A DNA stretch of 64,000 bases from Bacteroidales bacterium (GTDB lineage: Bacteria > Bacteroidota > Bacteroidia > Bacteroidales > UBA932): NCBI GenBank assembly GCA_024402135.1, contig JAKSJN010000004.1:62001-126000 (forward strand), written 5' to 3'. How positions within the stretch are numbered: the stretch's first letter is position 1; each line of letters begins with the position of its first letter. The notes under the pieces are model-generated. The model was given only the letters and a program-made list of their open reading frames with translations. It was not told where the DNA came from and searched no databases. The translations under genes and the position numbers were made by a program. Shown here piece by piece: positions 52,706 through 60,628 of this stretch.

Positions 52706-53419
52706 CTATTCCAGTCCGTTGATCGTGATGCCGTCAGCGTCCCAGTTGATTTCTTCTTTCTCGTTGAACGGTACCAGGAACGGGTTGTGTGTGCGTTCGT
52801 GGCTGATCGAGGTAGGACCTCCGTGACCGGGAAGGATGTCTGTGCTTCCATCCAGTCCCATCACCTTCTCCATGATGGCCACGATGAGCTTGTCATAGTC
52901 TCCGTAGCTGAAGTCGGTGCGGCCAATGGTATCGCGGAAGATGGTATCTCCGGTGAAGATTATGTGGAGGGAAGGAATATGCCAGCAGACGCCGCCCGGA
53001 GTGTGCCCGGGTGTTCCGATCACTTCCCATTCAAGTCCTATGAGCTCGATCCTGTCGCCGTCGGCGATATCCTTGGTGACAACATGGAGCGGCTCGTCCT
53101 GGAATCCAAGGTCCTTGGCATAAGCAAGAGTCTCGGTCATGATGGGGTGGTCCTCTGGCTGCATGTATGCTGGTATGCCGAAGTCATCGCAGAGACGGTA
53201 CGCACCATAGACGTGGTCGAAGTGTCCGTGGGTGAGGACTACGGCTGCCGGCTTCAGTCCCTTTGACTCTATGAACGAGTAAAGCCTATCCTTCTCTTCC
53301 TGGTTGCTGAACCCGGGATCGATTATGACGGTCTCGGGCGTTCCGTTCCATATCAGATAGCAATTGGCTCCAAGCGGATTGAAGCAGAATTGTTTTATAT
53401 CGGGTATCGTGTTTGTCAT
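52706..53419 (-). CDS. Metallo-beta-lactamase-fold hydrolase (glyoxalase II-like)
   Basis: A 237-residue cytoplasmic hydrolase with the metal motif THGHFDH (near residue 63-69), GTPGHTPGG, FTGDTIFRDTIGRTDF and PGHGG, which supply the other metal ligands. The spacing is that of glyoxalase II / YcbL-type thioesterases. At 237 residues it has the usual length of the short form. It is the first gene of the operon that carries uvrA, with its own promoter at 53437. Confidence 0.92.
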   Translation of the reverse strand: MTNTIPDIKQFCFNPLGANCYLIWNGTPETVIIDPGFSNQEEKDRLYSFIESKGLKPAAVVLTHGHFDHVYGAYRLCDDFGIPAYMQPEDHPIMTETLAYAKDLGFQDEPLHVVTKDIADGDRIELIGLEWEVIGTPGHTPGGVCWHIPSLHIIFTGDTIFRDTIGRTDFSYGDYDKLIVAIMEKVMGLDGSTDILPGHGGPTSISHERTHNPFLVPFNEKEEINWDADGITINGLE

Positions 53420-53436
53420 AAGTAATAAGTAGATGG

Positions 53437-53465
53437 CAAAAATACGAAAAAGCTTGTTAAATTTG
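53437..53465. promoter_or_regulatory. Back-to-back promoters of the MBL and deoxynucleoside kinase operons
   Basis: TATTTTTG on the minus strand (53437-53444) and TAAATTTG on the plus strand (53458-53465) both match TAnnTTTG and are 13 nt apart. The two polymerase footprints must overlap. Confidence 0.55.
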
Positions 53466-53495
53466 CATCTGGTGTATAATTAATAGACTGACAGG

Positions 53496-54131
53496 ATGCA
53501 CATAGGCATTGCAGGAAATATCGGTTGCGGCAAGACTACTCTGACCAGGATGCTCGCCGAGCATTACGGATGGATTCCCAGGTTCGAGTCTGTCACCTAC
53601 AACCCCTATCTCGAGGACTATTACAAGGATATCCCGCGCTGGTCATTTGCGCTCGAGACCTATTTCCTGGCTCAGCGTTTCGATGACATGCGTGCCATCT
53701 CCGAGAGCAAGGATGTCATAGTGCAGGACCGTACAATCATGGAAGGCGTGCGTATATTTGTCGCCAACAACCATGACATGGGCAATCTGGACGACAGGGA
53801 TTTCGAGACATACATGGAACTTTTCGAGCTGATGATGTCGACGGTCAAGGCTCCGGATCTCCTTGTGTATCTCCGATGTTCCGTCCCTGAACTTGTGGGA
53901 CGCATCCAGAAGCGGGGCAGGGATTATGAACAGAGCATGGGGCTGGACTACCTGACCGGCCTGAATTCCAGATACGAGAAGTGGATCTCCGAATACAAGG
54001 ACAGGCTGCTGGTCATCGATGCCGACGGGCTGGATTTCGAGAACCGTCCCGAGGATTTCGCTCTTGTCCGCGACAAGATAGACGGTGCACTTTTCGGACT
54101 GTTAAGTTTTGATGATAATAAACTTTTGTAA
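53496..54131 (+). CDS. Deoxynucleoside kinase 1
   Basis: Phosphorylates deoxynucleosides for salvage (dNK/dGK/dAK family). The 211-residue protein has Walker A GNIGCGKTTL at residues 6-15, the FALETYFLAQRF substrate segment, the DR-S-like VQDRTIMEGVRIF and the lid RIQKRGRDYEQ. It is followed after 3 nt by a paralogue. Paired subunits of this family in other bacteria form dAK/dGK heterodimers, so the two may act together. Confidence 0.92.
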   Translation: MHIGIAGNIGCGKTTLTRMLAEHYGWIPRFESVTYNPYLEDYYKDIPRWSFALETYFLAQRFDDMRAISESKDVIVQDRTIMEGVRIFVANNHDMGNLDDRDFETYMELFELMMSTVKAPDLLVYLRCSVPELVGRIQKRGRDYEQSMGLDYLTGLNSRYEKWISEYKDRLLVIDADGLDFENRPEDFALVRDKIDGALFGLLSFDDNKLL

Positions 54132-54134
54132 CTC

Positions 54135-54758
54135 ATGCATATAGCTATAGCTGGTAATATTGGCAGCGGTAAGACGACCCTTACCAAGATGCTTGCAGAG
54201 CATTACGGCTGGACTCCAAAGTACGAGTCTGTCGACTACAATCCATATCTCGCCGACTTCTACGAGGATATGGAGAGATGGTCGTTCAATCTCCAGGTAT
54301 ATTTCCTCAACAAGCGTTTCAAGGACATAGTGGATATCTCCAAGCTCGATGAGGTCATCATCCAGGACAGGACAATCTATGAGGATGCCAAGATATTTGC
54401 TCCGAATCTTCACGGCATGGGACTGATGAGTACCAGGGATTTCGAGAACTACAGCCATCTTTTCGAGCTGATGATGTCACTCGTCAAGGCTCCGGATCTC
54501 CTGATCTATCTCCGCTCATCCATCCCGAATCTGGTCGCTCAGATCCAGAAACGTGGCCGCGAGTATGAACAGGGCATGAGCATCGAGTACCTTACAGGTC
54601 TCAACAAGCGCTACGAAGAATTCATTTCGGAATACAAAGGCAAGCTTCTGGTCATCGATGCCGACAATATCAAGTTCGGCAACCGTCCGGAAGACTTTGT
54701 GAAAGTTACTGACATGATCGACGGCCAGCTCTTCGGCCTGTTCCCAGATATTGATTAA
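54135..54758 (+). CDS. Deoxynucleoside kinase 2
   Basis: Paralogue of the preceding gene, 207 residues, co-linear throughout: GNIGSGKTTL (6-15), FNLQVYFLNKRF, IQDRTIYEDAKIFAPN and the lid QIQKRGREYEQGMS. The substrate-pocket residues differ (FNLQVYFLN against FALETYFLA), which suggests a different base preference. Tandem position and 3-nt spacing point to joint expression. Confidence 0.92.
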   Translation: MHIAIAGNIGSGKTTLTKMLAEHYGWTPKYESVDYNPYLADFYEDMERWSFNLQVYFLNKRFKDIVDISKLDEVIIQDRTIYEDAKIFAPNLHGMGLMSTRDFENYSHLFELMMSLVKAPDLLIYLRSSIPNLVAQIQKRGREYEQGMSIEYLTGLNKRYEEFISEYKGKLLVIDADNIKFGNRPEDFVKVTDMIDGQLFGLFPDID

Positions 54759-54776
54759 TCAAATAACCGTATATTT

Positions 54777-56684
54777 ATGACAGAAAGACCGACCATTATC
54801 GAATTTGTAGACCACTATACCCACAAATTCGCAGACCACACTTTCCTGCGTGAGAAGATCGACGGCGTGTGGACCGAAACATCATTTGCGCAGACTCGTG
54901 AGGAAGGCCGTATCTATGGAGCCGGTTTGATGGCTCTTGGACTTGAGAAGGGCGAGAAGGTATCTCTCCTTTCTGAGGGCAGAAATCTCTGGATCCTTTC
55001 CGAACTTGGAATCCTTAACGCAGGAGCCGTGAACGTTCCGCTTTCAGCAAAGCTCGAGGAAAGCAACGACCTGCTCTTCCGCATCAATCATTCTGACAGC
55101 CGTTTCATCATTGTTTCCGGCCAGCAGCTTCCAAAGATCCGCAAGATCGAGGACCAGATTCCTGCCGTCGAGAAGATCATCATCCTTGACCCTGTCGAGA
55201 ATCTCGGCGAGAAGGAAATGTTCATCGGCGAACTCCGCGAAATGGGTGTGAAGTTCATGGCAGAGAATCCAAAGGCTCTTGACGAGCGCATCGCCCTCAT
55301 ACAGCCTGACGATTATGCTACCTTCAGCTATACCTCCGGTACCACCGCTGACCCTAAGGGTGTAATCCTTACCCACCGCAACTATACCGCGAATGTGGCT
55401 CAGGGTGCATCGGTAATCAGCATCGACGAGAACGACATCATGCTCATCGTCCTGCCTCTTGACCACTGTTTCGCTCATGTGGCGGGTTTCTATACCATGA
55501 TGTCATATGGCGGAAGCATCGCTACCGTTCCTGTCGGCAAGACTCCTCTTGCAACCCTCAAGAACCTTCCTATCGCGATCAACGAGATCCGTCCTCATGT
55601 GATGCTGTCAGTTCCTGCAATTGCCCGCAACTTCAAGAAGAACATCGAGAAGGGCATTGCAGCAAAGGGCCCTACCGTAGAGAAGCTCTACAACTTCGCG
55701 CTCAAGAATGCTATCGCTTATAACAAGGAGTACTATAATGCCGGCGGCATTCTCAACCTTTGGAGAAAGCCTCTGATGGCTCTCTTCGACAAGATCATCT
55801 TCAAGAATGTCCGTCAGGGTCTGGGCGGCCGCATCAAGTTCTTCGTGGGTGGCGGTGCGCTCCTCGACATTGAACTCCAGAGATATTTCTGCGCTATCGG
55901 AATGCCTATGTTCCAGGGCTACGGCCTCTCCGAGGCTACCCCTATCATCTGCGCCAACTCGATGGGCCACGCAATCTTCGGATCATCTGGACGTATTGTG
56001 AAGCCTATGGACATCAAGATCTGTGATGACGAGGGAAATGCACTTCCATACGGTCAGCGTGGTGAGATCGTAATCCGCGGAGAGAACGTGATGGCAGGCT
56101 ACTGGAAGAATCCGGAGTCAACAGCAAGCACCGTAGTGGACGGATGGCTCCATACCGGAGACATGGGATATATTCTCGAGGAGCATCCTGAGTACCTTTG
56201 GGTGACCGGACGTTTCAAGTCTCTTCTCATTTCTTCTGACGGCGAGAAGTACAGTCCTGAGGGATTCGAGGATTCACTTGCAGATGGTTCAAAGTATATC
56301 GAGTCTGTAATCCTCCACAACGAGCAGAATCCATATACCATCGCTCTCATCGTTCCTAACAAGGACGCTCTTCGCGACCTCGTGAAGAAGGCAGGTCTTG
56401 ATCCAGAGTCCGCAGAAGGAAAGAAGAAGATGCTTGAGCAGATCCAGGCAGAGGTCGACTCATACAAGAAGGGCGGCTCACATGCCGGCATGTTCCCTGA
56501 GAGATGGCTTCCTGCTGCTCTCGCAGTCCTTCCTGAGCCATTCACCGAGAAGTACGGTCTCGTAAACAGCACCATGAAGGTTGTCCGCGGCAAGGTCGAG
56601 AAGCATTATGCCGACCGCATCGAGTACGCATACAGCGCCGAGGGCAAGGAACTCATGAACCCTAAGAACATTGAATCAGTTTAA
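54777..56684 (+). CDS. Long-chain acyl-CoA synthetase (AMP-forming)
   Basis: Activates fatty acids to acyl-CoA through acyl-AMP, at the inner membrane face. The 635-residue protein contains the P-loop-like A3 motif YTSGTTADPKGVILTHRNY, then FQGYGLSEATPIICANS (A5), LHTGDMGYI (A7) and the late GLVNSTMKVVRGKVEKHYADRIE with the C-terminal lysine region. It is 18 nt after the second kinase gene and 18 nt before the PspC gene. Confidence 0.94.
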   Translation: MTERPTIIEFVDHYTHKFADHTFLREKIDGVWTETSFAQTREEGRIYGAGLMALGLEKGEKVSLLSEGRNLWILSELGILNAGAVNVPLSAKLEESNDLLFRINHSDSRFIIVSGQQLPKIRKIEDQIPAVEKIIILDPVENLGEKEMFIGELREMGVKFMAENPKALDERIALIQPDDYATFSYTSGTTADPKGVILTHRNYTANVAQGASVISIDENDIMLIVLPLDHCFAHVAGFYTMMSYGGSIATVPVGKTPLATLKNLPIAINEIRPHVMLSVPAIARNFKKNIEKGIAAKGPTVEKLYNFALKNAIAYNKEYYNAGGILNLWRKPLMALFDKIIFKNVRQGLGGRIKFFVGGGALLDIELQRYFCAIGMPMFQGYGLSEATPIICANSMGHAIFGSSGRIVKPMDIKICDDEGNALPYGQRGEIVIRGENVMAGYWKNPESTASTVVDGWLHTGDMGYILEEHPEYLWVTGRFKSLLISSDGEKYSPEGFEDSLADGSKYIESVILHNEQNPYTIALIVPNKDALRDLVKKAGLDPESAEGKKKMLEQIQAEVDSYKKGGSHAGMFPERWLPAALAVLPEPFTEKYGLVNSTMKVVRGKVEKHYADRIEYAYSAEGKELMNPKNIESV

Positions 56685-56702
56685 CAGTTAATTTAACATA
56701 TT

Positions 56703-56885
56703 ATGGCAAAGCAGCTTACAAAGTCACTTTCTGACAAGAAACTCACCGGAGTCTGCGGCGGTATCGCTGAGTACTTCAACATCGATCCTATCATCATCAG
56801 AATCGCATTCATCATTCTTGTATTCGGCTACGGTGTAGGTCTTCTTGCATACATCCTTCTTGCAATCCTTCTCCCTGCGAAGTAA
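56703..56885 (+). CDS. PspC-domain small membrane protein
   Basis: A 60-residue protein made up of one PspC domain: KKLTGVCGGIAEYFNIDPIIIRIAFIILVFGYGVGLLAYILLAILLPAK. Two hydrophobic segments fit a membrane location. PspC proteins sense or buffer envelope stress. It is the last gene of the 53496-56885 operon, directly before a strong terminator. Confidence 0.93.
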   Translation: MAKQLTKSLSDKKLTGVCGGIAEYFNIDPIIIRIAFIILVFGYGVGLLAYILLAILLPAK

Positions 56886-56906
56886 TCCGGGAAGAACCCG
56901 ATACAG

Positions 56907-56937
56907 AAAAATGGCGACCTCTCGAGGCCGCCATTTT
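56907..56937. terminator. Bidirectional terminator between pspC and rdgB
   Basis: AAAATGGCG(A)CCT and AGG(C)CGCCATTTT pair around CTCG, with T-runs in both directions, between convergent genes. Confidence 0.9.
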
Positions 56938-56944
56938 AATTTCA

Positions 56945-56967
56945 TGAGTCAAGGGTTCGCCCCCCCC
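56945..56967. repeat. REP-like hairpin, copy C (divergent)
   Basis: TGAGTCAAGGG, loop TTCG, then a run of eight C. Ten of the first eleven bases equal the left arm TGAATCAAGGG of copies A and B at 13538 and 15935. It lies 7 nt before the end of rdgB, again beside a gene end. Confidence 0.45.
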
Positions 56968-56973
56968 TGGCCA

Positions 56974-57606
56974 TTATTTATTTTCAGCCAGCCATGCGGC
57001 CATGGCTCTGAGAGCCTTGCCTCTATGTGACACTGCGTTCTTCAGGTCATCAGGACATTCGGCAACCGTGCAGCCTTCCGGACATACAGTGTCCATGCCG
57101 GCCTCGGAAAGCTGGCTCCGTTCAGGGATGAAGACGGGATCGTATCCGAATCCGCCGCATCCTGCTTTCTCAAATGCGATATAGCCTTCAAATGAACCTT
57201 CAAAGAAATGCTTCTCGCCTTTCCAGATGAGTGTTATCACGCTGCGGAAGCGGGCAGTACGCTGCTCCAGAGTCATCGCTCCGACCTTCTCCAGTTCAGC
57301 CAGAAGCTTATCCATGTTCGCTGCGAAGTCGTGCCCATCAGTGGCATAACGTGCGGAATGCACGCCAGGTGCACCGCCAAGAGCGTCCACCTCAAGGCCT
57401 GTGTCATCGGCGAAACAGTCGCATCCGAGGCGTTCGAACAGATAATCCGCTTTCTGGATCGAGTTCTCCTGGAGAGTATCTCCTGTTTCCGGAATATCTT
57501 CGGTGATTCCCATCATTGCAGGGGTCACAAGCTCGAAGCCTTCCCCAAGAATCTCCGCAGCTTCGCGGAGCTTGCCTTTATTGCCTGTGGCGAATATGAT
57601 TTTCAT
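56974..57606 (-). CDS. rdgB: XTP/dITP diphosphatase (RdgB/HAM1)
   Basis: House-cleaning enzyme that hydrolyses dITP and XTP so that they are not built into DNA or RNA. The 210-residue protein opens MKIIFATGNKGKLREAAEIL and has CFADDTGLEVDALGGAPGVHSARYA, then GGFGYDPVFIPE and SHRGKALRAMAAWL, all diagnostic of the family. Length is standard. It is transcribed away from the S41 protease gene from overlapping promoters. Confidence 0.95.
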   Translation of the reverse strand: MKIIFATGNKGKLREAAEILGEGFELVTPAMMGITEDIPETGDTLQENSIQKADYLFERLGCDCFADDTGLEVDALGGAPGVHSARYATDGHDFAANMDKLLAELEKVGAMTLEQRTARFRSVITLIWKGEKHFFEGSFEGYIAFEKAGCGGFGYDPVFIPERSQLSEAGMDTVCPEGCTVAECPDDLKNAVSHRGKALRAMAAWLAENK

Positions 57607-57635
57607 CTTTGACAGTCTGTTTTGATTTGATTCAC

Positions 57636-57663
57636 GAATGTAATCATTTTTTGGTTACATTTG
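57636..57663. promoter_or_regulatory. Back-to-back promoters of rdgB and the S41 protease in an inverted repeat
   Basis: Minus-strand TACATTCG (57636-57643, one mismatch) and plus-strand TACATTTG (57656-57663) lie 12 nt apart. Together they form an imperfect inverted repeat, CGAATGTAA / TTACATTTG. The S41 start at 57714 lies downstream of the plus element, which supports that start over the open frame from 57609. Confidence 0.5.
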
Positions 57664-57713
57664 TGGTATGTAGTTTGCTTGCTTTCTTCGCGGCAGACAA
57701 AAACCAAGTGCAC

Positions 57714-59327
57714 ATGAAGAAAATCATCATATCAGCCCTTTCAATCTGCGTCGCCTGCCTTAGCGCGTCGGCTCAGTCCAAGGACTTCAAGCTCGGACAG
57801 TGGTCCGAAATCGAGAACTCCATAGTCAAGGAACTCAACAAGTGGTACGTCGACTCGCTCCCTGTCGACCGTATGCATCGTGCCGCCATCGATGCCATGC
57901 TGAATGAGCTCGATCCTTATACCGTTTACGTTCCTGAAGAGGATAACGAGGATATGGAGATGCTGATCAACAAGACATACGGCGGAATCGGCGCAGTGAT
58001 TTACAAGGCTGGACGCGAGGAACCTCTCTACATCAATGAGCCATATAAGAACAGTCCTGCCGCAAAGGCCGGACTGGTATGCGGAGACGAGATAATCGCT
58101 GTGGATGGATTCCTTACCAAAGGTCATCTGGCCGCTGAATGTACAGAAAAGATGAAAGGCAAACCTGGTACTCAGGTTGTATTCCGTGTAAAGAAGGTCC
58201 GCACCGGAGAAGAATGCAACGTGACCATTACGCGTGAGCGCATCCACCTTCCGGATGTCGAGTATGCAGGAATGCTGGACAAGGAGACAGGATATATTCT
58301 CCAGACCGGCTTTACCGATAACGTGAGCAACGATATCCGCAATGCAGTGCTCGATCTCAAGAAACAGGGCATGAAGAAGCTCATTCTCGATCTTCGCGGC
58401 AACGGAGGCGGTCTTCTCAATGAGGCAGTGAACATCGTCGGCCTGTTTGTTCCTAAAGGCTCAGTCGTGGTAACCCAGCGTGGAAACAATGACGAGGAGG
58501 TCGTGATGAAGACCAGCAACAATCCTGTAGATACTGAAATTCCGATTGTCGTCCTTGTCGATTCCGGCAGTGCATCTGCTTCTGAAATCGTCTCGGGTGC
58601 TCTCCAGGACTATGACCGTGCCACCATCATGGGCCACAGGACATACGGAAAGGGTCTGGTTCAGTCCTTCCGCAAGCTCCCATACAACGGCAGCATGAAG
58701 CTTACCATCGCCAAGTACTACACTCCTTCGGGACGCTGTGTGCAGGCTCTTGATTACAGTCACCGTAACGAAGATGGTTCGGTAGGCGCGATTCCGGACT
58801 CTCTTACCCATGAATTCAAGACTGCCGGAGGACGAACCGTACGCGATGGCGGCGGAATCACACCTGATGTCAAACTCAAGGACGTCAATTACAGCCGACT
58901 GACATATTCTCTTGTACTCAACGGCATCGTGGAACAGTATGCACTCAGATATGTCATGAATCATGAGAGCATCCCGGCCGTGGATGACTTCCATTTCAGC
59001 GACAAGGATTATGAGGATTTCATCGACTTTGCGAAGACAAAGGAATTTGACTACCGTTCAAGCGCACGTACCCTCTTTGACCAGATGAAGAGAGAGCTCG
59101 AGAAAGACGGCCTCAAGGACAACATGGGAGATGAACTTGCAGCGCTTGAGAAGGCTCTGGAGATGGATAAGGAGACTTTCCTCAAGCTCAAGAAGGACGA
59201 GGTCATCCCATTCATCGAAGAAGAGATCGTTGTCCGCTATTATTTCCAGGAGGCTGGAGTCCGTATCCGTACCCGTTACGACGAGCAGCTCAAAGAGGCT
59301 ATGAAAGCCGATCTGATCAAGCTTTAA
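57714..59327 (+). CDS. S41-family C-terminal processing protease
   Basis: Periplasmic serine protease of the CtpA/tail-specific type, 537 residues. Signal peptide 1-20 (MKKIIISALSICVACLSASAQ), PDZ domain (about 80-170; SPAAKAGLVCGDEIIAVDGFLTKG), catalytic domain with Ser288 in DSGSASASEIVSGALQDYD and Lys313 in MGHRTYGKGLVQS. A C-terminal helical domain (LFDQMKRELEKDG...) follows. The last 11 nt overlap the 3' end of the convergent MFS gene. Confidence 0.94.
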   Translation: MKKIIISALSICVACLSASAQSKDFKLGQWSEIENSIVKELNKWYVDSLPVDRMHRAAIDAMLNELDPYTVYVPEEDNEDMEMLINKTYGGIGAVIYKAGREEPLYINEPYKNSPAAKAGLVCGDEIIAVDGFLTKGHLAAECTEKMKGKPGTQVVFRVKKVRTGEECNVTITRERIHLPDVEYAGMLDKETGYILQTGFTDNVSNDIRNAVLDLKKQGMKKLILDLRGNGGGLLNEAVNIVGLFVPKGSVVVTQRGNNDEEVVMKTSNNPVDTEIPIVVLVDSGSASASEIVSGALQDYDRATIMGHRTYGKGLVQSFRKLPYNGSMKLTIAKYYTPSGRCVQALDYSHRNEDGSVGAIPDSLTHEFKTAGGRTVRDGGGITPDVKLKDVNYSRLTYSLVLNGIVEQYALRYVMNHESIPAVDDFHFSDKDYEDFIDFAKTKEFDYRSSARTLFDQMKRELEKDGLKDNMGDELAALEKALEMDKETFLKLKKDEVIPFIEEEIVVRYYFQEAGVRIRTRYDEQLKEAMKADLIKL

Positions 59328-60504
59328 CCTTTATCGTACTTGCGTAAGCGCTGTTGCACAGACCCAGGATTGCCGAGAGAATGAACAGGGTCTCGATGCC
59401 GAGGACTTTCCAGATCCATCCACCCAGCAGGGCGATGAAGATGGTGATGAGATGGTTCACCGAGATTCCGGTGGAGATTGTCGCTCTCATCTCTTCCTTG
59501 CTGTCCGAGATGTCCTGGACATAAACGTTTGATGCCATCGATGCAAGTGAAATAACCGAGTCCAGTACGTAGTTGAGGCAGCAGATCAGGAACGCTGTCT
59601 TCATCGGGAACAGATGGTGTGCGAATCCGTAGAAGAAGCACACGATTACGAGAATCAGAGTGTCTGCAATCATCACCGGCTTATATCCTATCCTGTCGAT
59701 AAGCTTGCCTACAAGAGGGGAGATGAAGAAGCATGCAATCGCCGATACTGCGAAAAGCAGGCTTATGATTCCGGCGCTTGCCCCGTAGAAAAGTATGAGC
59801 ACGTAAGGTCCGAACGTGAAGAAGACCTGTTTGCGTGCGCCATAGAATATCTCGAGCATGTAATATTTCCTGAACTTCTTGCGGAAATAGAAGCGGCTTT
59901 TGCTCTTGTCGGTTTCGCTTTTTCCTGTGAGGCTTAGTGCGACAAGCATTGACATCAGCATGAAAATGGCGGCAACCATGAACACAGGCTTGAAGAGTTT
60001 TGTGCCCAGGCTTGCTGCGATTGCGAAAAGGGCGATCACGGCTCCGTAGCCTGCCAGGTTTCCGATCTGATATATGGCGTTCTGGTATCCGAGTGCCTGT
60101 CCGCCGAATCCGTCCCGTGAGTATTCAAGCGACAGCGTGTTTTTCATTCCAAGCTGAATGTGCTCGCCGAGAGAGTATATGAATATTGCGGCTATGATCA
60201 GAGCCTTGTACGGAGCGATCAGAGCCTGGAGCGTCATGCCGGCCACCATGATTATCATGCCCATCTTGTACATCTTCTCGGCGGAGAAACGGTAGAACAG
60301 AGCAAGGATGAAAATCAGCATCAGGCCAGGCAGTTCCCTGAAGAACTCGGTAATGCCTCGGTCCATTTCGCCCATCCTGGCAACTTCTGCCATATAGTTG
60401 TCGATCACGCCTTTGTATAAGCCGAATCCTATCGCAGACAGGAGCAGGGACAGGAAAAAGGCCTTGTATCGGGTTTCTTTTTTGAATACGTTTGATAGGG
60501 TCAT
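59317..60504 (-). CDS. Major facilitator superfamily transporter
   Basis: Inner-membrane transporter of 395 residues with about 12 helices (YKAFFLSLLLSAIGFGLYKGVIDNYMAEVARMGEMDRGITEFFRELPGLM). The sequence LVGKLIDRIGYKPVMIADTLI is an MFS loop signature. The start is set at MTLSNVF (60504), because the 13 codons upstream contain the -7 region of its own promoters. The substrate is unknown. It converges on the S41 gene with an 11-bp overlap and no separate terminator. Confidence 0.87.
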   Translation of the reverse strand: MTLSNVFKKETRYKAFFLSLLLSAIGFGLYKGVIDNYMAEVARMGEMDRGITEFFRELPGLMLIFILALFYRFSAEKMYKMGMIIMVAGMTLQALIAPYKALIIAAIFIYSLGEHIQLGMKNTLSLEYSRDGFGGQALGYQNAIYQIGNLAGYGAVIALFAIAASLGTKLFKPVFMVAAIFMLMSMLVALSLTGKSETDKSKSRFYFRKKFRKYYMLEIFYGARKQVFFTFGPYVLILFYGASAGIISLLFAVSAIACFFISPLVGKLIDRIGYKPVMIADTLILVIVCFFYGFAHHLFPMKTAFLICCLNYVLDSVISLASMASNVYVQDISDSKEEMRATISTGISVNHLITIFIALLGGWIWKVLGIETLFILSAILGLCNSAYASTIKVKA

Positions 60505-60529
60505 ACGGTCGCTTGTGTCAGTTTTCGCG

Positions 60530-60548
60530 CAAATATAGGACAAATCTA
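60530..60548 (-). promoter_or_regulatory. Two -7 elements for the MFS gene
   Basis: On the minus strand TATATTTG (60530-60537) and TAGATTTG (60541-60548) both match TAnnTTTG, 3 nt apart. Either could serve, giving leaders of about 20-30 nt. Confidence 0.5.
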
Positions 60549-60585
60549 CTGCACCTTTCCTATATTTATAGCTTTATTGAGCCAA

Positions 60586-60605
60586 CTGCCACGGGTCCGT
60601 GGCAG
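60586..60605. promoter_or_regulatory. 20-bp palindrome before the DUF6057-like gene (candidate operator)
   Basis: CTGCCACGG and CCGTGGCAG are perfect 9-bp arms separated by only GT. The loop is too small for a good RNA hairpin, so a DNA-binding dimer site is more likely. A weak plus-strand -7 (TATATTTA, 60561-60568) lies just upstream. Confidence 0.5.
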
Positions 60606-60628
60606 CCCACCTAACCGACAGAAGTAAA

